The notes: a model not told the origin generated them from the sequence alone. Shown: positions 45,723 to 54,936, numbered from the stretch's first letter. The stretch: 64,000 bases of DNA from an uncultured Lachnospiraceae bacterium (GCA_910579735.1 CAJTUZ010000001.1:1-64000), one strand, 5' to 3'. A program made the numbers and translations.

Positions 45723-47510
45723 ATGAACGCAGTCATTCAAAGGATAAAGGAAAGATGCAGCCGGAGAAAATCACTCAGATGGAGCATGGTGAGGATGCTT
45801 CTGTTTGGGTGGTTTTTTCCGTTGTTGATGCTGACCCTCATTATCATACGATTAATCACGGGAAATCTGTATAAGCAGGTGGAACATACGGTCACGGCGT
45901 CTTTGGAGAAAACGGTGGAGATTATGCGGATGCAGTTAAAAGACTGCGAAACGGCTTCTAAGAATGCTTCTTATATGGCAGTGATCGCCAGAAGTTATGC
46001 CGCGTATCTAAAGGATGAAAACGAAGATATCTTCGAAAAGAATGTGGAAGATTTCTTAAAACAGCAGTATGGCTATAATGATAATTGTAAAAGTGCGGTA
46101 CTGATGCTGCTTGCGAAGGAAGACTCCTGTTATTATGCGCTCAACAACAGCAACGGGGGAACATATCAGGATATTCGTTTCTTTAAAACAAAGGCAAGGG
46201 AGAAAATACTGGAAGCCGCGGATAACCTGGATACCGCTACGACGCTGGTAGGGATGGAAGGCAGGGTCTATATGGTCAGAAATCTCGTCAATTCCAAATT
46301 TGTGCCGTATGCCGTATTGGCGCTTGAGCTGGACAATGAATCTTTGATGAAAAGTTATACCAGTATATGGGGATATCTGGATGCCAGTCTGTACTGGAAC
46401 GGAGAATTATTATTGGGAGAAGACGAAGAAGCGCTCGAAATACTGCCGGAACACATTGCAGAAAGCACGGCAGAGCAGGATATTGTATATGATCATCGCA
46501 GAGGCGCCTGTTCCTATGCCTATTATAGAGTAGAAATGTATGAAGGCGCAGCGGTCATAACGATCCGACTGGATAATACGGTACTCCATGCGGAAACGAT
46601 CACCATGCAGTATTTTTTCCTGATCCTGCTGATTTTTATGATACCGCTGATTGCGCAGATGATGCGTTTCTTCCACAAAAAGGTGACCGTGCCGCTGGGA
46701 GAACTGAATACGGCGTCCAACGCAGTCAGGGAAGGAAATCTGGGAATACAGATCGAAAACGAAGAAGACAATGAGGAGCTTTACCGCGTAAAAGATTCCT
46801 TTAACCACATGTCCTGGCAGCTCAAAAATCAGTTTGATAAAATTTATCTGGAGGAAATTGCGCTTCGTGATGCCAAGATCATGGCGCTGCAATCACAGAT
46901 CAATCCGCATTTTCTGAATAACACGCTGGAGATCATCAATTGGGAAGCGCGTTTAAACGGTAACTATAAGGTGTGCGGAATGATCGAAGCGCTTTCCACC
47001 ATGCTTGGCGCGACGATGAACCGGAAAGAGCAGCAGTTTCATTCCGTGGCGGAAGAAATGGCCTATGCCGATGCCTATATTTACATTATTTCACAGCGCT
47101 TCGGCGCGAAATTTCAATGTACGCAGAAGATAGACGAGAGACTGCTGACGCTGCAGGTGCCCAGGCTGATCGTGCAGCCCATCGTGGAAAATGCCGTAGA
47201 GCACGGTATGAATATTACCAGACAGGGACGTTTGGAGATCAGAGTCTATGAAAGAGAAGATGGATACCTTTGTATTGAAGTGGAAGATAACGGGCATCTG
47301 ACAAAAGATGCAAAGGCCAAGATTGAAAGACTGTTGTCCGAGCAGATAGATCTGTCCGCAGAAAAGAGAGTAAGTCTCGGCATCCGTAATGTTGACCAGA
47401 GACTGAAGATGATATACGGCAGGGATTGTGGATTATTTATAACGGGAAGTGAACGCGAAAATACGATTAGCACAATTTTGCTCAAAACTACCCCTCCAAG
47501 CGAACAATAA
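45723..47510 (+). CDS. YesM-type sensor histidine kinase
   Basis: A 595-residue kinase: membrane segments at about 27-48 and 295-315 flank an extracellular dCACHE-like sensor domain. A HAMP domain covers about 320-375, and the kinase core has the His in LQSQINPHFLNNTLEIINWE, an N-box PRLIVQPIVENAVEHGM and VSLGIRNVDQRLKMIYG. This is the sugar-responsive YesM class. GGGAG is six bases before ATG 45723. Its partner YesN-type regulator lies beyond the transporter genes at 51041, so the pair brackets the genes it probably controls. Confidence 0.92.
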   Translation: MNAVIQRIKERCSRRKSLRWSMVRMLLFGWFFPLLMLTLIIIRLITGNLYKQVEHTVTASLEKTVEIMRMQLKDCETASKNASYMAVIARSYAAYLKDENEDIFEKNVEDFLKQQYGYNDNCKSAVLMLLAKEDSCYYALNNSNGGTYQDIRFFKTKAREKILEAADNLDTATTLVGMEGRVYMVRNLVNSKFVPYAVLALELDNESLMKSYTSIWGYLDASLYWNGELLLGEDEEALEILPEHIAESTAEQDIVYDHRRGACSYAYYRVEMYEGAAVITIRLDNTVLHAETITMQYFFLILLIFMIPLIAQMMRFFHKKVTVPLGELNTASNAVREGNLGIQIENEEDNEELYRVKDSFNHMSWQLKNQFDKIYLEEIALRDAKIMALQSQINPHFLNNTLEIINWEARLNGNYKVCGMIEALSTMLGATMNRKEQQFHSVAEEMAYADAYIYIISQRFGAKFQCTQKIDERLLTLQVPRLIVQPIVENAVEHGMNITRQGRLEIRVYEREDGYLCIEVEDNGHLTKDAKAKIERLLSEQIDLSAEKRVSLGIRNVDQRLKMIYGRDCGLFITGSERENTISTILLKTTPPSEQ

Positions 47511-47616
47511 AAGGCAAAAAAAGACAATACCAACAATTACTCTTTTCCTATTTTGCGCGTATGATAAAGATGTAAACACAACAAAGCAACAAAAAGAAAA
47601 GGGAGGAAAAAACAGA

Positions 47617-49050
47617 ATGAAGAAAAGAGTCATTGCAGCAATGCTTGCAGGTATAATGGTATTTTCCGTGACAGCATGCGGTAAAGATGAAAGCACGGGA
47701 TCTTCGGATACGCAGACGACAGGCGGCACGGAGGAGAGCAGTGCAGATACGGAAGCTGCAGCAGATACGGCGGATGCAGCGGATACGGAAAGTGAAGAGG
47801 CTGAGCAGCCTGCGGCTCCTGTAGAAATCGTCGTTACAACGACATTTGCAGGCGAGGATGCCAGTGCACAGGCTTACAAGGACGGCGTGAAAGCATGGGA
47901 AGAGCAGACCGGCAATACGGTAGCGGATACTTCCGCAAGTTCGGACGAGACGTTCAAAACAAGAGTGGTAACGGATTTTGAAACAGGTTCCGAGCCTGAT
48001 GTACTGTTCTTCTTTAACGGAGCAGACGCCAACAGCTTTATCGAGGCGGGCAAAGTACTGTCGATCGATGAAATCCGCACGGAATATCCGGAATATGCTT
48101 CTAACTTAAATGATGATCTGATCACTCCTTCACTGGTAGACGGAAAGAAATATGCGATTCCCGTAAAAGGTTTTTGGGAAGCGATGTTCGTCAACACAGA
48201 GGTATTGGAAGCAGCCGGCGTGGAAGTTCCCGGAGCAGACTATACCATGGACATGTTTAAAGAAGATTGTGAAAAGATCAAGGCAGCAGGCTACGCACCT
48301 ATCGCGGCAGCGCTTGGCGATATCCCTCATTACTGGTGGGAGTTTGCAATCTACAATCATCAGTCACCGGCGACACACCTTGACATTCCGGGCAGTGTGG
48401 ATGATGAAACCGGACAGGCATGGGTTTCCGGACTGAATGATATCAAAGAACTGTATGAACTTGGATATTTCCCGGACAATACGCTTTCTGCAACAGATGA
48501 CGAGACATTTGCACTCTTTACGGAAGGTAAGGCGGCGTTCCTGATCGACGGTTCCTGGAAAACGGATGGTATCTTAAAGGCCTGCCAGTCAGACCCGGAT
48601 GATCCTTCTACGCTTGATGCAGAAAAGCTTGCGAAATTTGACGTAACTTATATACCCGGTAACGGCGACAGAAAAGCAACTGATTTAGTAGGCGGCTTCT
48701 CCATGGGATATTATATCACAAGAAAAGCATGGGATGATCCGGAGAAAAGAGCGGCAGCAGTAAGCTTCGTAGAATTTATGACTTCCGATGAGATCGTGCC
48801 TACATTTGCAGAGCATACAGCTTCACCGCTTAACAATGCACCGGATGTTGATCCGTCTAAGTTTAACGAATTGCAGATCAAATCTATGGAGATGATGGCA
48901 GGCGTAACTTCTTTAACGGATGCTGTACAGGATTTATTCCAGGGTGACTGCCGTGTATCAACATTCGACGGTATGCCGGAGATTGTAACAGGCAGAATCG
49001 ATGCTGCGGATGCGGTAGCGGAAGGACTGGATGTATATCATAATCAATAA
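47617..49050 (+). CDS. Sugar ABC transporter substrate-binding lipoprotein
   Basis: A 477-residue binding protein of the MalE-like family 1. The lipoprotein signal peptide is MKKRVIAAMLAGIMVFSVTA, with the lipid cysteine next (ACGKDES). A Ser/Thr/Glu/Ala-rich linker of about 45 residues follows, then the binding domain (EIVVTTTFAGEDASAQAYKD, KYAIPVKGFWEAMFVNTEVL, LIDGSWKTDGIL). GGGAGG precedes the ATG. A TATGAT at 47560-47565 may be the -10 of a separate promoter. The two permeases follow; no ATPase is in the cluster, so a shared MsmK/UgpC-type ATPase elsewhere is expected. The likely ligand is chito-oligosaccharide, by context. Confidence 0.9.
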   Translation: MKKRVIAAMLAGIMVFSVTACGKDESTGSSDTQTTGGTEESSADTEAAADTADAADTESEEAEQPAAPVEIVVTTTFAGEDASAQAYKDGVKAWEEQTGNTVADTSASSDETFKTRVVTDFETGSEPDVLFFFNGADANSFIEAGKVLSIDEIRTEYPEYASNLNDDLITPSLVDGKKYAIPVKGFWEAMFVNTEVLEAAGVEVPGADYTMDMFKEDCEKIKAAGYAPIAAALGDIPHYWWEFAIYNHQSPATHLDIPGSVDDETGQAWVSGLNDIKELYELGYFPDNTLSATDDETFALFTEGKAAFLIDGSWKTDGILKACQSDPDDPSTLDAEKLAKFDVTYIPGNGDRKATDLVGGFSMGYYITRKAWDDPEKRAAAVSFVEFMTSDEIVPTFAEHTASPLNNAPDVDPSKFNELQIKSMEMMAGVTSLTDAVQDLFQGDCRVSTFDGMPEIVTGRIDAADAVAEGLDVYHNQ

Positions 49051-49173
49051 GGAGTACAATGCAGTAAAATGATCCGTGCAGACAACGGATAACAAATATA
49101 ATCGGCAAAACGGGGGCAGGGTATTACCCTGCCTCCTTTTTAAAAAAAACATTGGGAAATTCGGAGGTGGCTT

Positions 49174-50061
49174 ATGGGAGCAAACATTTATCGTAATAAG
49201 AAACCGGTGTTCGTATTCTTACTTCCCGCATTCCTGTTTATGGCAGTATATCTCTATTATCCTTTTTTTAAGAATATCATCAACAGCTTCATGGAGATCA
49301 AACAGCTTGGAAGCGCGGGAAAAGGTTTTAATACACCGTGGTACAGTAATTATGTGGAAATGTTTCAGGATGCCAATGTACGGACATCCATTAAAAATAC
49401 AATCTTAATGATGATCGTTACGCTGGTCGGACAGGTTGGGATCGCGCTGATTCTGGCGCTTATGGTAGATAATATCAGAAAAGGAAAGCAGTTTTTCAGG
49501 ACGGTTTTCTTCTTCCCTATCGTTATTTCGGCGACGGCGTTAGGTCTTTTGTTTAATCTGCTCTTTTTATATGACAAAGGTATGATCAACCAGATGCTGG
49601 AGCTTCTTGGCAAACAGGGTTTGACGGACTGGAAGGCGGAGGGGATCGCGCTGGTCACCATGATGCTTCCGGTCATGTGGCAGTATGTAGGTTTCTATTT
49701 CGTTATTCTGGTGACGGGACTGAACAATATCTCCGACGAATTGTATGAGGCGGCCAAGATCGATGGCGCATCCTCATGGCAGAGCGTCCGTTACATATCG
49801 ATTCCGCTTCTGCACAATGTGATCTGCACCTGCAGCATACTGGCAGTTACGGGAGCGCTCAAGGTATTTGACCTTCCGTGGACGATGTTCCCCAAAGGAA
49901 TGCCGCTCAAATCAACATTCCTGACAGGCACATATATGTACTATCACGCGATGGAGACGAAGAATGTAGACTATGCTTCTGCACTGGCTGTTTTGATCGT
50001 TGTGCTCGGCATTGTATTGTCCAAGATAGTCAATTCAATTTTCCGTGAGAAAGATTACTAG
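49174..50061 (+). CDS. Sugar ABC transporter permease, MalF/LacF type
   Basis: A 295-residue permease with six membrane segments, starting MGANIYRNKKPVFVFLLPAF. The ATPase-contact EAA loop is ELYEAAKIDGASSWQSVRYISIPLL, here split as ELYEAAKIDGASSWQ and YISIPLL. GGAGG precedes the ATG. It is separated from the next permease by 12 bases. The two permeases and the upstream binding protein make one carbohydrate importer. Confidence 0.93.
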   Translation: MGANIYRNKKPVFVFLLPAFLFMAVYLYYPFFKNIINSFMEIKQLGSAGKGFNTPWYSNYVEMFQDANVRTSIKNTILMMIVTLVGQVGIALILALMVDNIRKGKQFFRTVFFFPIVISATALGLLFNLLFLYDKGMINQMLELLGKQGLTDWKAEGIALVTMMLPVMWQYVGFYFVILVTGLNNISDELYEAAKIDGASSWQSVRYISIPLLHNVICTCSILAVTGALKVFDLPWTMFPKGMPLKSTFLTGTYMYYHAMETKNVDYASALAVLIVVLGIVLSKIVNSIFREKDY

Positions 50062-50073
50062 GGGGGATGAGAT

Positions 50074-50934
50074 ATGAAGAAGATAAAAGGAAATCCGATC
50101 GGACGGGGCATCATTTATCTGATACTGGTGATCTGGTCCCTGACGACCATATATCCCATTGTCTGGGTTGTTCAAAACTCGTTTAAGGCAAAAGACAAAA
50201 TACTGGCAGATTCGTTTTCCCTGCCGCTTGGAGATCTGTTTACGTTTGCGAACTACAGAAAAGCATTCGATAATATGAATATTTTAAACGCATATAAAAA
50301 CAGTATTTTCATTTCTGCAATGGTGGCGCTGCTTGTCATCCTGTTTGCCGGCATGGGAGCTTATGCGCTTTCCAGATACCGGTTCCCCGGCTCGGAAATG
50401 TTGAATTCGCTTGTGATCGCCGGTATGATGTTTCCGGTTTTTGCAACGATCATTCCGGTATTCCGTATGGAATTTTCCTGGGGAATTGCCAATACGGGCA
50501 GTTGGTTTCTGACGATGTTATCCGTTATTCTGCCGCAGGTGGCAGGAAATCTTTCATTTGCCATGGTGGTGCTGATCGGTTATATCAAGAGCCTGCCGGT
50601 AGAACTGGAAGAAGCGGCTTATATGGAAGGGTGCAATGCGTTTCAGATTTATTTTAAAGTCGTTTTACCGCTTACGAAGCCTTCTTTTGCAACCGTGGCG
50701 ATCTTCTCTTTTCTGTGGAGTTACAACGACCTGTTCACACAGATGTTTTTCATGAGAAGACCCGATTTTTATGGTATTACTATGCTGTTAAACCAATTGA
50801 CATCTCAGGAAGGCACGAATTACGGCCTTATGGCCTCTGCGGTAACTTTGGTTATCGTTCCCGTTATCATCGTGTACTGCTTCCTGCAGAAATATATTAT
50901 CAAAGGTATGATTGCAGGCGCCGTAAAAGGATAA
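50074..50934 (+). CDS. Sugar ABC transporter permease, MalG/LacG type
   Basis: A 286-residue permease with six membrane segments. The EAA loop is LEEAAYMEGCNAFQIYFKVV, and the MalG-like start is TTIYPIVWVVQNSFKAKD. A ribosome site (GGGGGATGAG) precedes the ATG. It is the second membrane subunit of the importer. The 106-base gap to the response regulator contains a TATAAT (50981-50986). Confidence 0.93.
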   Translation: MKKIKGNPIGRGIIYLILVIWSLTTIYPIVWVVQNSFKAKDKILADSFSLPLGDLFTFANYRKAFDNMNILNAYKNSIFISAMVALLVILFAGMGAYALSRYRFPGSEMLNSLVIAGMMFPVFATIIPVFRMEFSWGIANTGSWFLTMLSVILPQVAGNLSFAMVVLIGYIKSLPVELEEAAYMEGCNAFQIYFKVVLPLTKPSFATVAIFSFLWSYNDLFTQMFFMRRPDFYGITMLLNQLTSQEGTNYGLMASAVTLVIVPVIIVYCFLQKYIIKGMIAGAVKG

Positions 50935-51040
50935 TATAAGATTACTGTAAGATTCTCGGGACAAGACGACGAAGATAGGCTATAATAGACAACAGCTATG
51001 AAGATCACGAATACAGATCACGTAAAAATGAGGGAGTATG

Positions 51041-51820
51041 ATGTATAAAGTAGCAATTATTGATGATGAACCCATTATTGCGGAAGGCCTTTTTAAGACT
51101 ATGGCATGGGAAAAATGGGACTGCCGGGTAGTCGGCTCCGCTTATGATGGAAGGGAAGGACTGGCTCTGATCCGTAAAGAACAGCCGGATATCATTATTT
51201 CGGATATTAATATGCCTGAGATGAACGGACTGCAGATGATCGCGGCTTTAAAATCGGAATTTCCCGATATGCAGCTCATCATTCTGACCGGATACCGGGA
51301 ATTCGAATATGCAAGGCAGGCGATCGAGCTTGGCGTGTCCCGTTTTCTGCTAAAACCTTCTAAGATGAATGAACTGGAAGAAGCGATGGAGGCAGCGACG
51401 GCACGGCTGAAACGGATCGAGGGCGGAGATATTGCAGAGATAACGGCAGCCGAAACAGAGGCGGAAAAGGAGAAAGAGGCGGTGTATCATAATGAAGCCA
51501 ACAGCTTTATTGTGAAGAATGCACTGGAATATATACGGGATAACTCAAAAGAGAAGCTGCGTTTAATAGACGTAGCGGATTCGGTATATGTCAGCCAATG
51601 GCATCTTTCCAAGCTGCTTAATAAACATACTGGCAAGACTTTTTCGGAGATCTTAAACAGCGCTCGTATGGACAGATCCAAAGAACTTTTGAAAGATCCG
51701 TCTCTTAGGATATGCGATGTGGCGGAGATGGTAGGATTTCAGGATCTGGCGCATTTCTCCAGGGTTTTTAAGAAAATGGAAGGAATGTCGGCGAATGAAT
51801 ACCGGAATACGCATTCGTGA
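51041..51820 (+). CDS. YesN-type response regulator (receiver plus AraC domain)
   Basis: A 259-residue regulator. The receiver domain covers residues 1-120, with the phospho-acceptor Asp in PDIIISDINMPEMNG. A short linker is followed by a C-terminal AraC-type pair of helix-turn-helix units (YVSQWHLSKLLNKHTGKTF, then VGFQDLAHFSRVFKKMEG). GAGGGAGT lies before two consecutive ATGs (51038 and 51041). A possible own promoter has TATAAT at 50981-50986 with a poor -35. It should be phosphorylated by the YesM kinase at 45723 and act on the transporter and phosphorylase genes. Confidence 0.93.
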   Translation: MYKVAIIDDEPIIAEGLFKTMAWEKWDCRVVGSAYDGREGLALIRKEQPDIIISDINMPEMNGLQMIAALKSEFPDMQLIILTGYREFEYARQAIELGVSRFLLKPSKMNELEEAMEAATARLKRIEGGDIAEITAAETEAEKEKEAVYHNEANSFIVKNALEYIRDNSKEKLRLIDVADSVYVSQWHLSKLLNKHTGKTFSEILNSARMDRSKELLKDPSLRICDVAEMVGFQDLAHFSRVFKKMEGMSANEYRNTHS

Positions 51821-51848
51821 AAAATGGCAATAGGAAGGGAGAAAAACG

Positions 51849-52595
51849 ATGAAAGTCTATCAGGAAAAAGATTATGAACAGGTGAGCAGGAGAGCGGCGA
51901 ATATCATAGCGGCACAGGTCATTATAAAGCCGGATTGCGTGCTCGGTCTGGCGACGGGATCGACGCCGGTCGGCACTTATGAGGAATTGGTCAGACGATA
52001 TCAGGAAGGCGATCTGGATTTCTCGGCAGTGCATAGTATCAACCTGGATGAGTACCGGGGGATCGGCGCGGATCATGAACAGAGCTACCGCTATTTTATG
52101 AACAGCCATTTATTTGATGCCGTAAATATTGACAAAAAGAATACGTTCGTGCCGGATGGCATGGAACAGGACAGCGAAAAGGCATGCAGGGACTATGATG
52201 AGATCATCCGGGCGCATGGCGGCATCGATCTGCAGATTCTGGGACTTGGACATAACGGGCATATCGGATTCAACGAGCCGGACGATACATTTGCCAAAGG
52301 AACACACTGCGTTAAACTTTCGGAGAGCACGATCTCGGCTAACGCCAGATTTTTCGCATCTATGGATGAAGTGCCCAAAGAGGCTTATACGATGGGAATC
52401 CGCTCTATTATGCAGGCGAAGAAAATTGTTGTCATTGTAAACGGAGAAGGGAAGAAAGATATCGTAAAAGAGGCATTTCTGGGGCCTGTTACACCAAGAG
52501 TACCGGCTTCTGTTCTGCAGCTTCATCCGGATGTGACCCTGGTGGGAGATGAAGCGGCGTTATCGGAATATCAGGGGAGTATACTGAAAGGATAA
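51849..52595 (+). CDS. nagB: Glucosamine-6-phosphate deaminase
   Basis: The 248-residue enzyme converts glucosamine-6-P to fructose-6-P and ammonia. Signatures: LGLATGSTPVGTYEEL (phosphate loop), INLDEYRGI with the catalytic Asp, and LGLGHNGHIGFNEP with the catalytic His region. The length is like B. subtilis NagB/GamA, without the allosteric C-terminus of the E. coli enzyme. It follows the YesN regulator by 28 bases. Its presence ties the locus to amino-sugar use; no deacetylase (nagA) is in the window. Confidence 0.95.
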   Translation: MKVYQEKDYEQVSRRAANIIAAQVIIKPDCVLGLATGSTPVGTYEELVRRYQEGDLDFSAVHSINLDEYRGIGADHEQSYRYFMNSHLFDAVNIDKKNTFVPDGMEQDSEKACRDYDEIIRAHGGIDLQILGLGHNGHIGFNEPDDTFAKGTHCVKLSESTISANARFFASMDEVPKEAYTMGIRSIMQAKKIVVIVNGEGKKDIVKEAFLGPVTPRVPASVLQLHPDVTLVGDEAALSEYQGSILKG

Positions 52596-52607
52596 AGCTC
52601 TGCATGG

Positions 52608-52646
52608 AAAATACGGGACTGTCAGGAAAAGACAGTCCCGTATTTT
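52608..52646. terminator. Bidirectional terminator between nagB and a lipoprotein gene
   Basis: AAAATACGGGACTGTC pairs perfectly over 16 bp with GACAGTCCCGTATTTT around a seven-base loop. A-run and T-run ends serve both strands. Confidence 0.9.
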
Positions 52647-52656
52647 GCGTCTGATC

Positions 52657-53280
52657 TTATTGGTACACTTCAATGATTACTTTCTGTGCGATAAATTCTT
52701 CCCCATCGAAATAACCTTCCGCTTCCAGACCGCCGTCAACCTGGATGGCCAAGAAAGAGGATTCCTGCATATCGATGCCGGCTCCGCCGCCCTGAATGGT
52801 CCAGTACTCGAAAGCTGTCGATTCGGTGCAGCGTACGGTGACAAGTACTTCATCGGGACTGCCTGCTTCCGGTATGATTACGAAGGATGAGTCGGAATCA
52901 TCATATAACGTACGGCTGATGACAAAGCTGTCCTGTGAGACGCTCCTGACCTTTCCTCCGATTATGGTGCTGTCCCGGCTGAAAGGACTGGTATGCCCGG
53001 AAGAGCTGTCTGCCGAAGGAGCAGCGTTTTCCGTAGAAGCATTGTTTTCCATAGAAGCATTGTTTTCTGTAGAAGCATTGTTTTCTGTAGAAGTATTGTT
53101 TTCTTCCGCTGTCGTGTCCGGTATTTCATTGCCTGTTTCCAGGATTTTGGCGTCTTCTTCCACTTGTTCGGCGCCGGGGGGCATGGAAGGAGCATTTTCT
53201 GATTCACGGCCGCCACATCCTGTCGTTATGACGAGCATAAACGACATCAGAGCGGCAGACATCATACATTTTCTTTTCAT
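52657..53280 (-). CDS. Lipoprotein with Asn/Glu-rich repeat linker
   Basis: A 207-residue predicted lipoprotein: the signal peptide ends VITTGCGG, giving a lipid cysteine near residue 23. Residues 60-95 are built from a six-residue repeat (ENNAST, ENNASM and similar) encoded by the 18-base tandem repeat. The C-terminal domain, IIGGKVRSVSQDSFVISRTL onward, is beta-rich and resembles DUF5666-type OB-like modules; that match is tentative. AGGAG precedes ATG 53280; the longer frame adds 23 residues with no ribosome site. Function unknown. Confidence 0.75.
   Translation of the reverse strand: MKRKCMMSAALMSFMLVITTGCGGRESENAPSMPPGAEQVEEDAKILETGNEIPDTTAEENNTSTENNASTENNASMENNASTENAAPSADSSSGHTSPFSRDSTIIGGKVRSVSQDSFVISRTLYDDSDSSFVIIPEAGSPDEVLVTVRCTESTAFEYWTIQGGGAGIDMQESSFLAIQVDGGLEAEGYFDGEEFIAQKVIIEVYQ
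53033..53104 (-). repeat. 18-base in-frame tandem repeat inside the lipoprotein gene
   Basis: Four near-identical copies of GTAGAAGCATTGTTTTCT (plus strand) stand head to tail; a degenerate fifth lies just upstream (about 53015-53032). The unit is a multiple of three, so copy changes lengthen or shorten the linker by six residues without a frameshift. Confidence 0.9.
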
Positions 53281-53501
53281 ATACTGTTTTCTCCTGTTGT
53301 AAATTTTAATCATAGGGTATTCATCAACGCGTTGTTCCCTTAACATCATTTATTATAGGAAAAGAATCTTTAATTTATCTCTAAGGATCTTTCATCTTTT
53401 TTTCGGGTAGGAATTAGATGTTGCAAAGAAAGGACGTTTATTTTAGAATCAAGTATGAGGAGATGATAGTGTAAAAATAAATTTTTTATACGCAAATTTG
53501 T

Positions 53502-53524
53502 GCCTGCGGCCCAAATCCGCAGGC
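53502..53524 (+). promoter_or_regulatory. Leader hairpin before the second lipoprotein gene
   Basis: GCCTGCGG and CCGCAGGC pair perfectly (8 bp) around CCCAAAT, about 25 bases before the start codon. It may control translation; the 255-base region upstream to the divergent lipoprotein gene shows no strong promoter. Confidence 0.45.
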
Positions 53525-53547
53525 TGCGGAAAGGCATGGTTATCAGC

Positions 53548-54246
53548 ATGAAAAAGAAGCAATCAATTATGCGGTTTTTACTGCAGGCGGTCTGTCTGCT
53601 GCTTTTTATGATATTTTCAGGAGGCTGCGGCAGGACGGATGAAGCGGGCGCTGTCGTGGAAAATGACGCTGCGGCAGCAGAAGATGATGAAGAAAATCAG
53701 ACGGACGAAAACCAAACCAACGGGAAACAGCCGGATCCTGACGTAACGTGTACAGAGCCGCCCGCAATAGAATTAAGGAGTATGGCGGATGAAACGAATT
53801 ATATTATCGTAAAATCATGCGGCTATAACTGGACCTATTTAGAACCGGGAGATCAGGCGACAAGCGTATTGGCTGACAGCGCGGCTCCTTTATCAGAAGG
53901 CGCTTCCTGGGTGACATTGAATGTGTCGGACAATACTCCTGAAGGAGAAGATTACAGGCTGTTGATTCCGAACGACCCGGATGAGCTGTTTATCAGAGTA
54001 TGGAATACGAGCGATATCGGTAAAGATTCCGTGACGTGTAAACCGGTAGAAAGCCGTCTGTATGGCAAAGAGGAAATAATGGCGGAAAATTTTGCGATTC
54101 CGGTCCGGGCAGACGGAATCTATGAACTCTGTATTACATGGGAGGAAGAAAACGCTGAAAAAACCGGTTTTTATGGAATTGCTTATTATACGCTGAAAAC
54201 GGCGGGCGCAGTCACGGAAGCGGCGTTGGTGACCGCAGGTCCGTAA
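53548..54246 (+). CDS. Hypothetical lipoprotein
   Basis: A 232-residue protein with a signal peptide and lipobox (FSGGCGRTDEAG), then an acidic Asn/Glu/Thr linker and a domain of about 150 residues without recognised family. The domain reads IELRSMADETNYIIVKSCGY at the start and ends in GIYELCITWEEENAEKTGFY, suggestive of a beta sandwich. Starts at 53536 and 53548 both have poorly spaced GGAAAGG. It diverges from the other lipoprotein gene; both share the acidic linker style. An Rrf2 regulator follows 34 bases later. Confidence 0.65.
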   Translation: MKKKQSIMRFLLQAVCLLLFMIFSGGCGRTDEAGAVVENDAAAAEDDEENQTDENQTNGKQPDPDVTCTEPPAIELRSMADETNYIIVKSCGYNWTYLEPGDQATSVLADSAAPLSEGASWVTLNVSDNTPEGEDYRLLIPNDPDELFIRVWNTSDIGKDSVTCKPVESRLYGKEEIMAENFAIPVRADGIYELCITWEEENAEKTGFYGIAYYTLKTAGAVTEAALVTAGP

Positions 54247-54280
54247 GAATCGCAGATTGAGAGAAAGGTATGGTTGTTGT

Positions 54281-54742
54281 ATGCAGATTTCAAGTCGTTT
54301 TACATTGGCAGTACATATTTTCGCCTGTATGGATACGTTCGGGGGCGAATATAAAGTGACGAGTGATTTCCTGGCAGGAAGTACCAATGTCAATCCGGTC
54401 ATGATCAGGAAGATTTTGGGGCAGCTAAAAGGCGCGGGACTGATTGAAGTAGCCAGGGGAACCGGCGGCGCCACTGTGACAAGGCCGTTAGGAGAGATTA
54501 CTTTTCTGGATATATACCGGGCTGTGGAATGTGTAGAAAACGGGGAACTGTTTCATTTTCATGAAAACCCGAGCACGGAATGTCCCGTCGGACGAAATAT
54601 TCATCATATTTTGGACGATAAGCTGCTGCGGGTGCAGGAGGTTATGGAGAAGGAGCTTGCTTCCATTACGCTGGAAGATATCAGGCACGACACGGAGAAA
54701 TATCTTTGTCAGGAAAGAGAGCAAAGAACCGGCGGAAGATAG
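54281..54742 (+). CDS. Rrf2-family transcriptional regulator (YwnA-like)
   Basis: A 153-residue winged-helix regulator starting MQISSRFTLAVHIFACMDTF, with the Rrf2 helix-turn-helix (SDFLAGSTNVNPVMIRKILG) and wing (GLIEVARGTGGATVTRPL). The three-cysteine cluster that binds Fe-S in IscR/NsrR is not present: only Cys in ECPVG is near the usual site. It is therefore likely a redox- or ligand-responsive YwnA-like repressor rather than an Fe-S sensor. AAAGG precedes the ATG. It has its own terminator. Confidence 0.88.
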   Translation: MQISSRFTLAVHIFACMDTFGGEYKVTSDFLAGSTNVNPVMIRKILGQLKGAGLIEVARGTGGATVTRPLGEITFLDIYRAVECVENGELFHFHENPSTECPVGRNIHHILDDKLLRVQEVMEKELASITLEDIRHDTEKYLCQEREQRTGGR

Positions 54743-54755
54743 AAAGACTGGAAAA

Positions 54756-54792
54756 GCAGGACATACGGTGCAGAGCCGGTGTCCTGCTTTTT
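54756..54792 (+). terminator. Terminator of the Rrf2 gene
   Basis: GCAGGACA pairs with TGTCCTGC around a 16-base loop, followed by TTTTT. Confidence 0.85.
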
Positions 54793-54847
54793 CGCCTGAA
54801 GTGCCTTTTGCGATCAGAAAATAAAAATTAAAAATTGGATGTAACTA

Positions 54848-54909
54848 TTGACATTACAACGAAACAGTGATATGGTAATGCTACATGATGTAACAATCAT
54901 TGTTACATC
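54848..54909 (+). promoter_or_regulatory. Promoter with a 23-base perfect palindromic operator
   Basis: TTGACA (54848-54853), a 17-base spacer and TATGGT (54871-54876) form a promoter. Immediately downstream lies GATGTAACA-N5-TGTTACATC (54887-54909), a perfect inverted repeat of the type bound by TetR-like dimers, placed to block initiation. It drives the region of the NTF2-like remnant and the sirtuin gene. The repressor is not identified; the Rrf2 gene just upstream is one candidate. The rest of the 342-base gap holds the Rrf2 terminator and the remnant. Confidence 0.7.
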
Positions 54910-54936
54910 TATAACGAAAAACGTATAGAAGGATAA

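Noticed and set aside
53500..53547. GTG start extending the second lipoprotein
   Set aside because: It would begin inside the leader hairpin and push the lipobox too far from the N-terminus.
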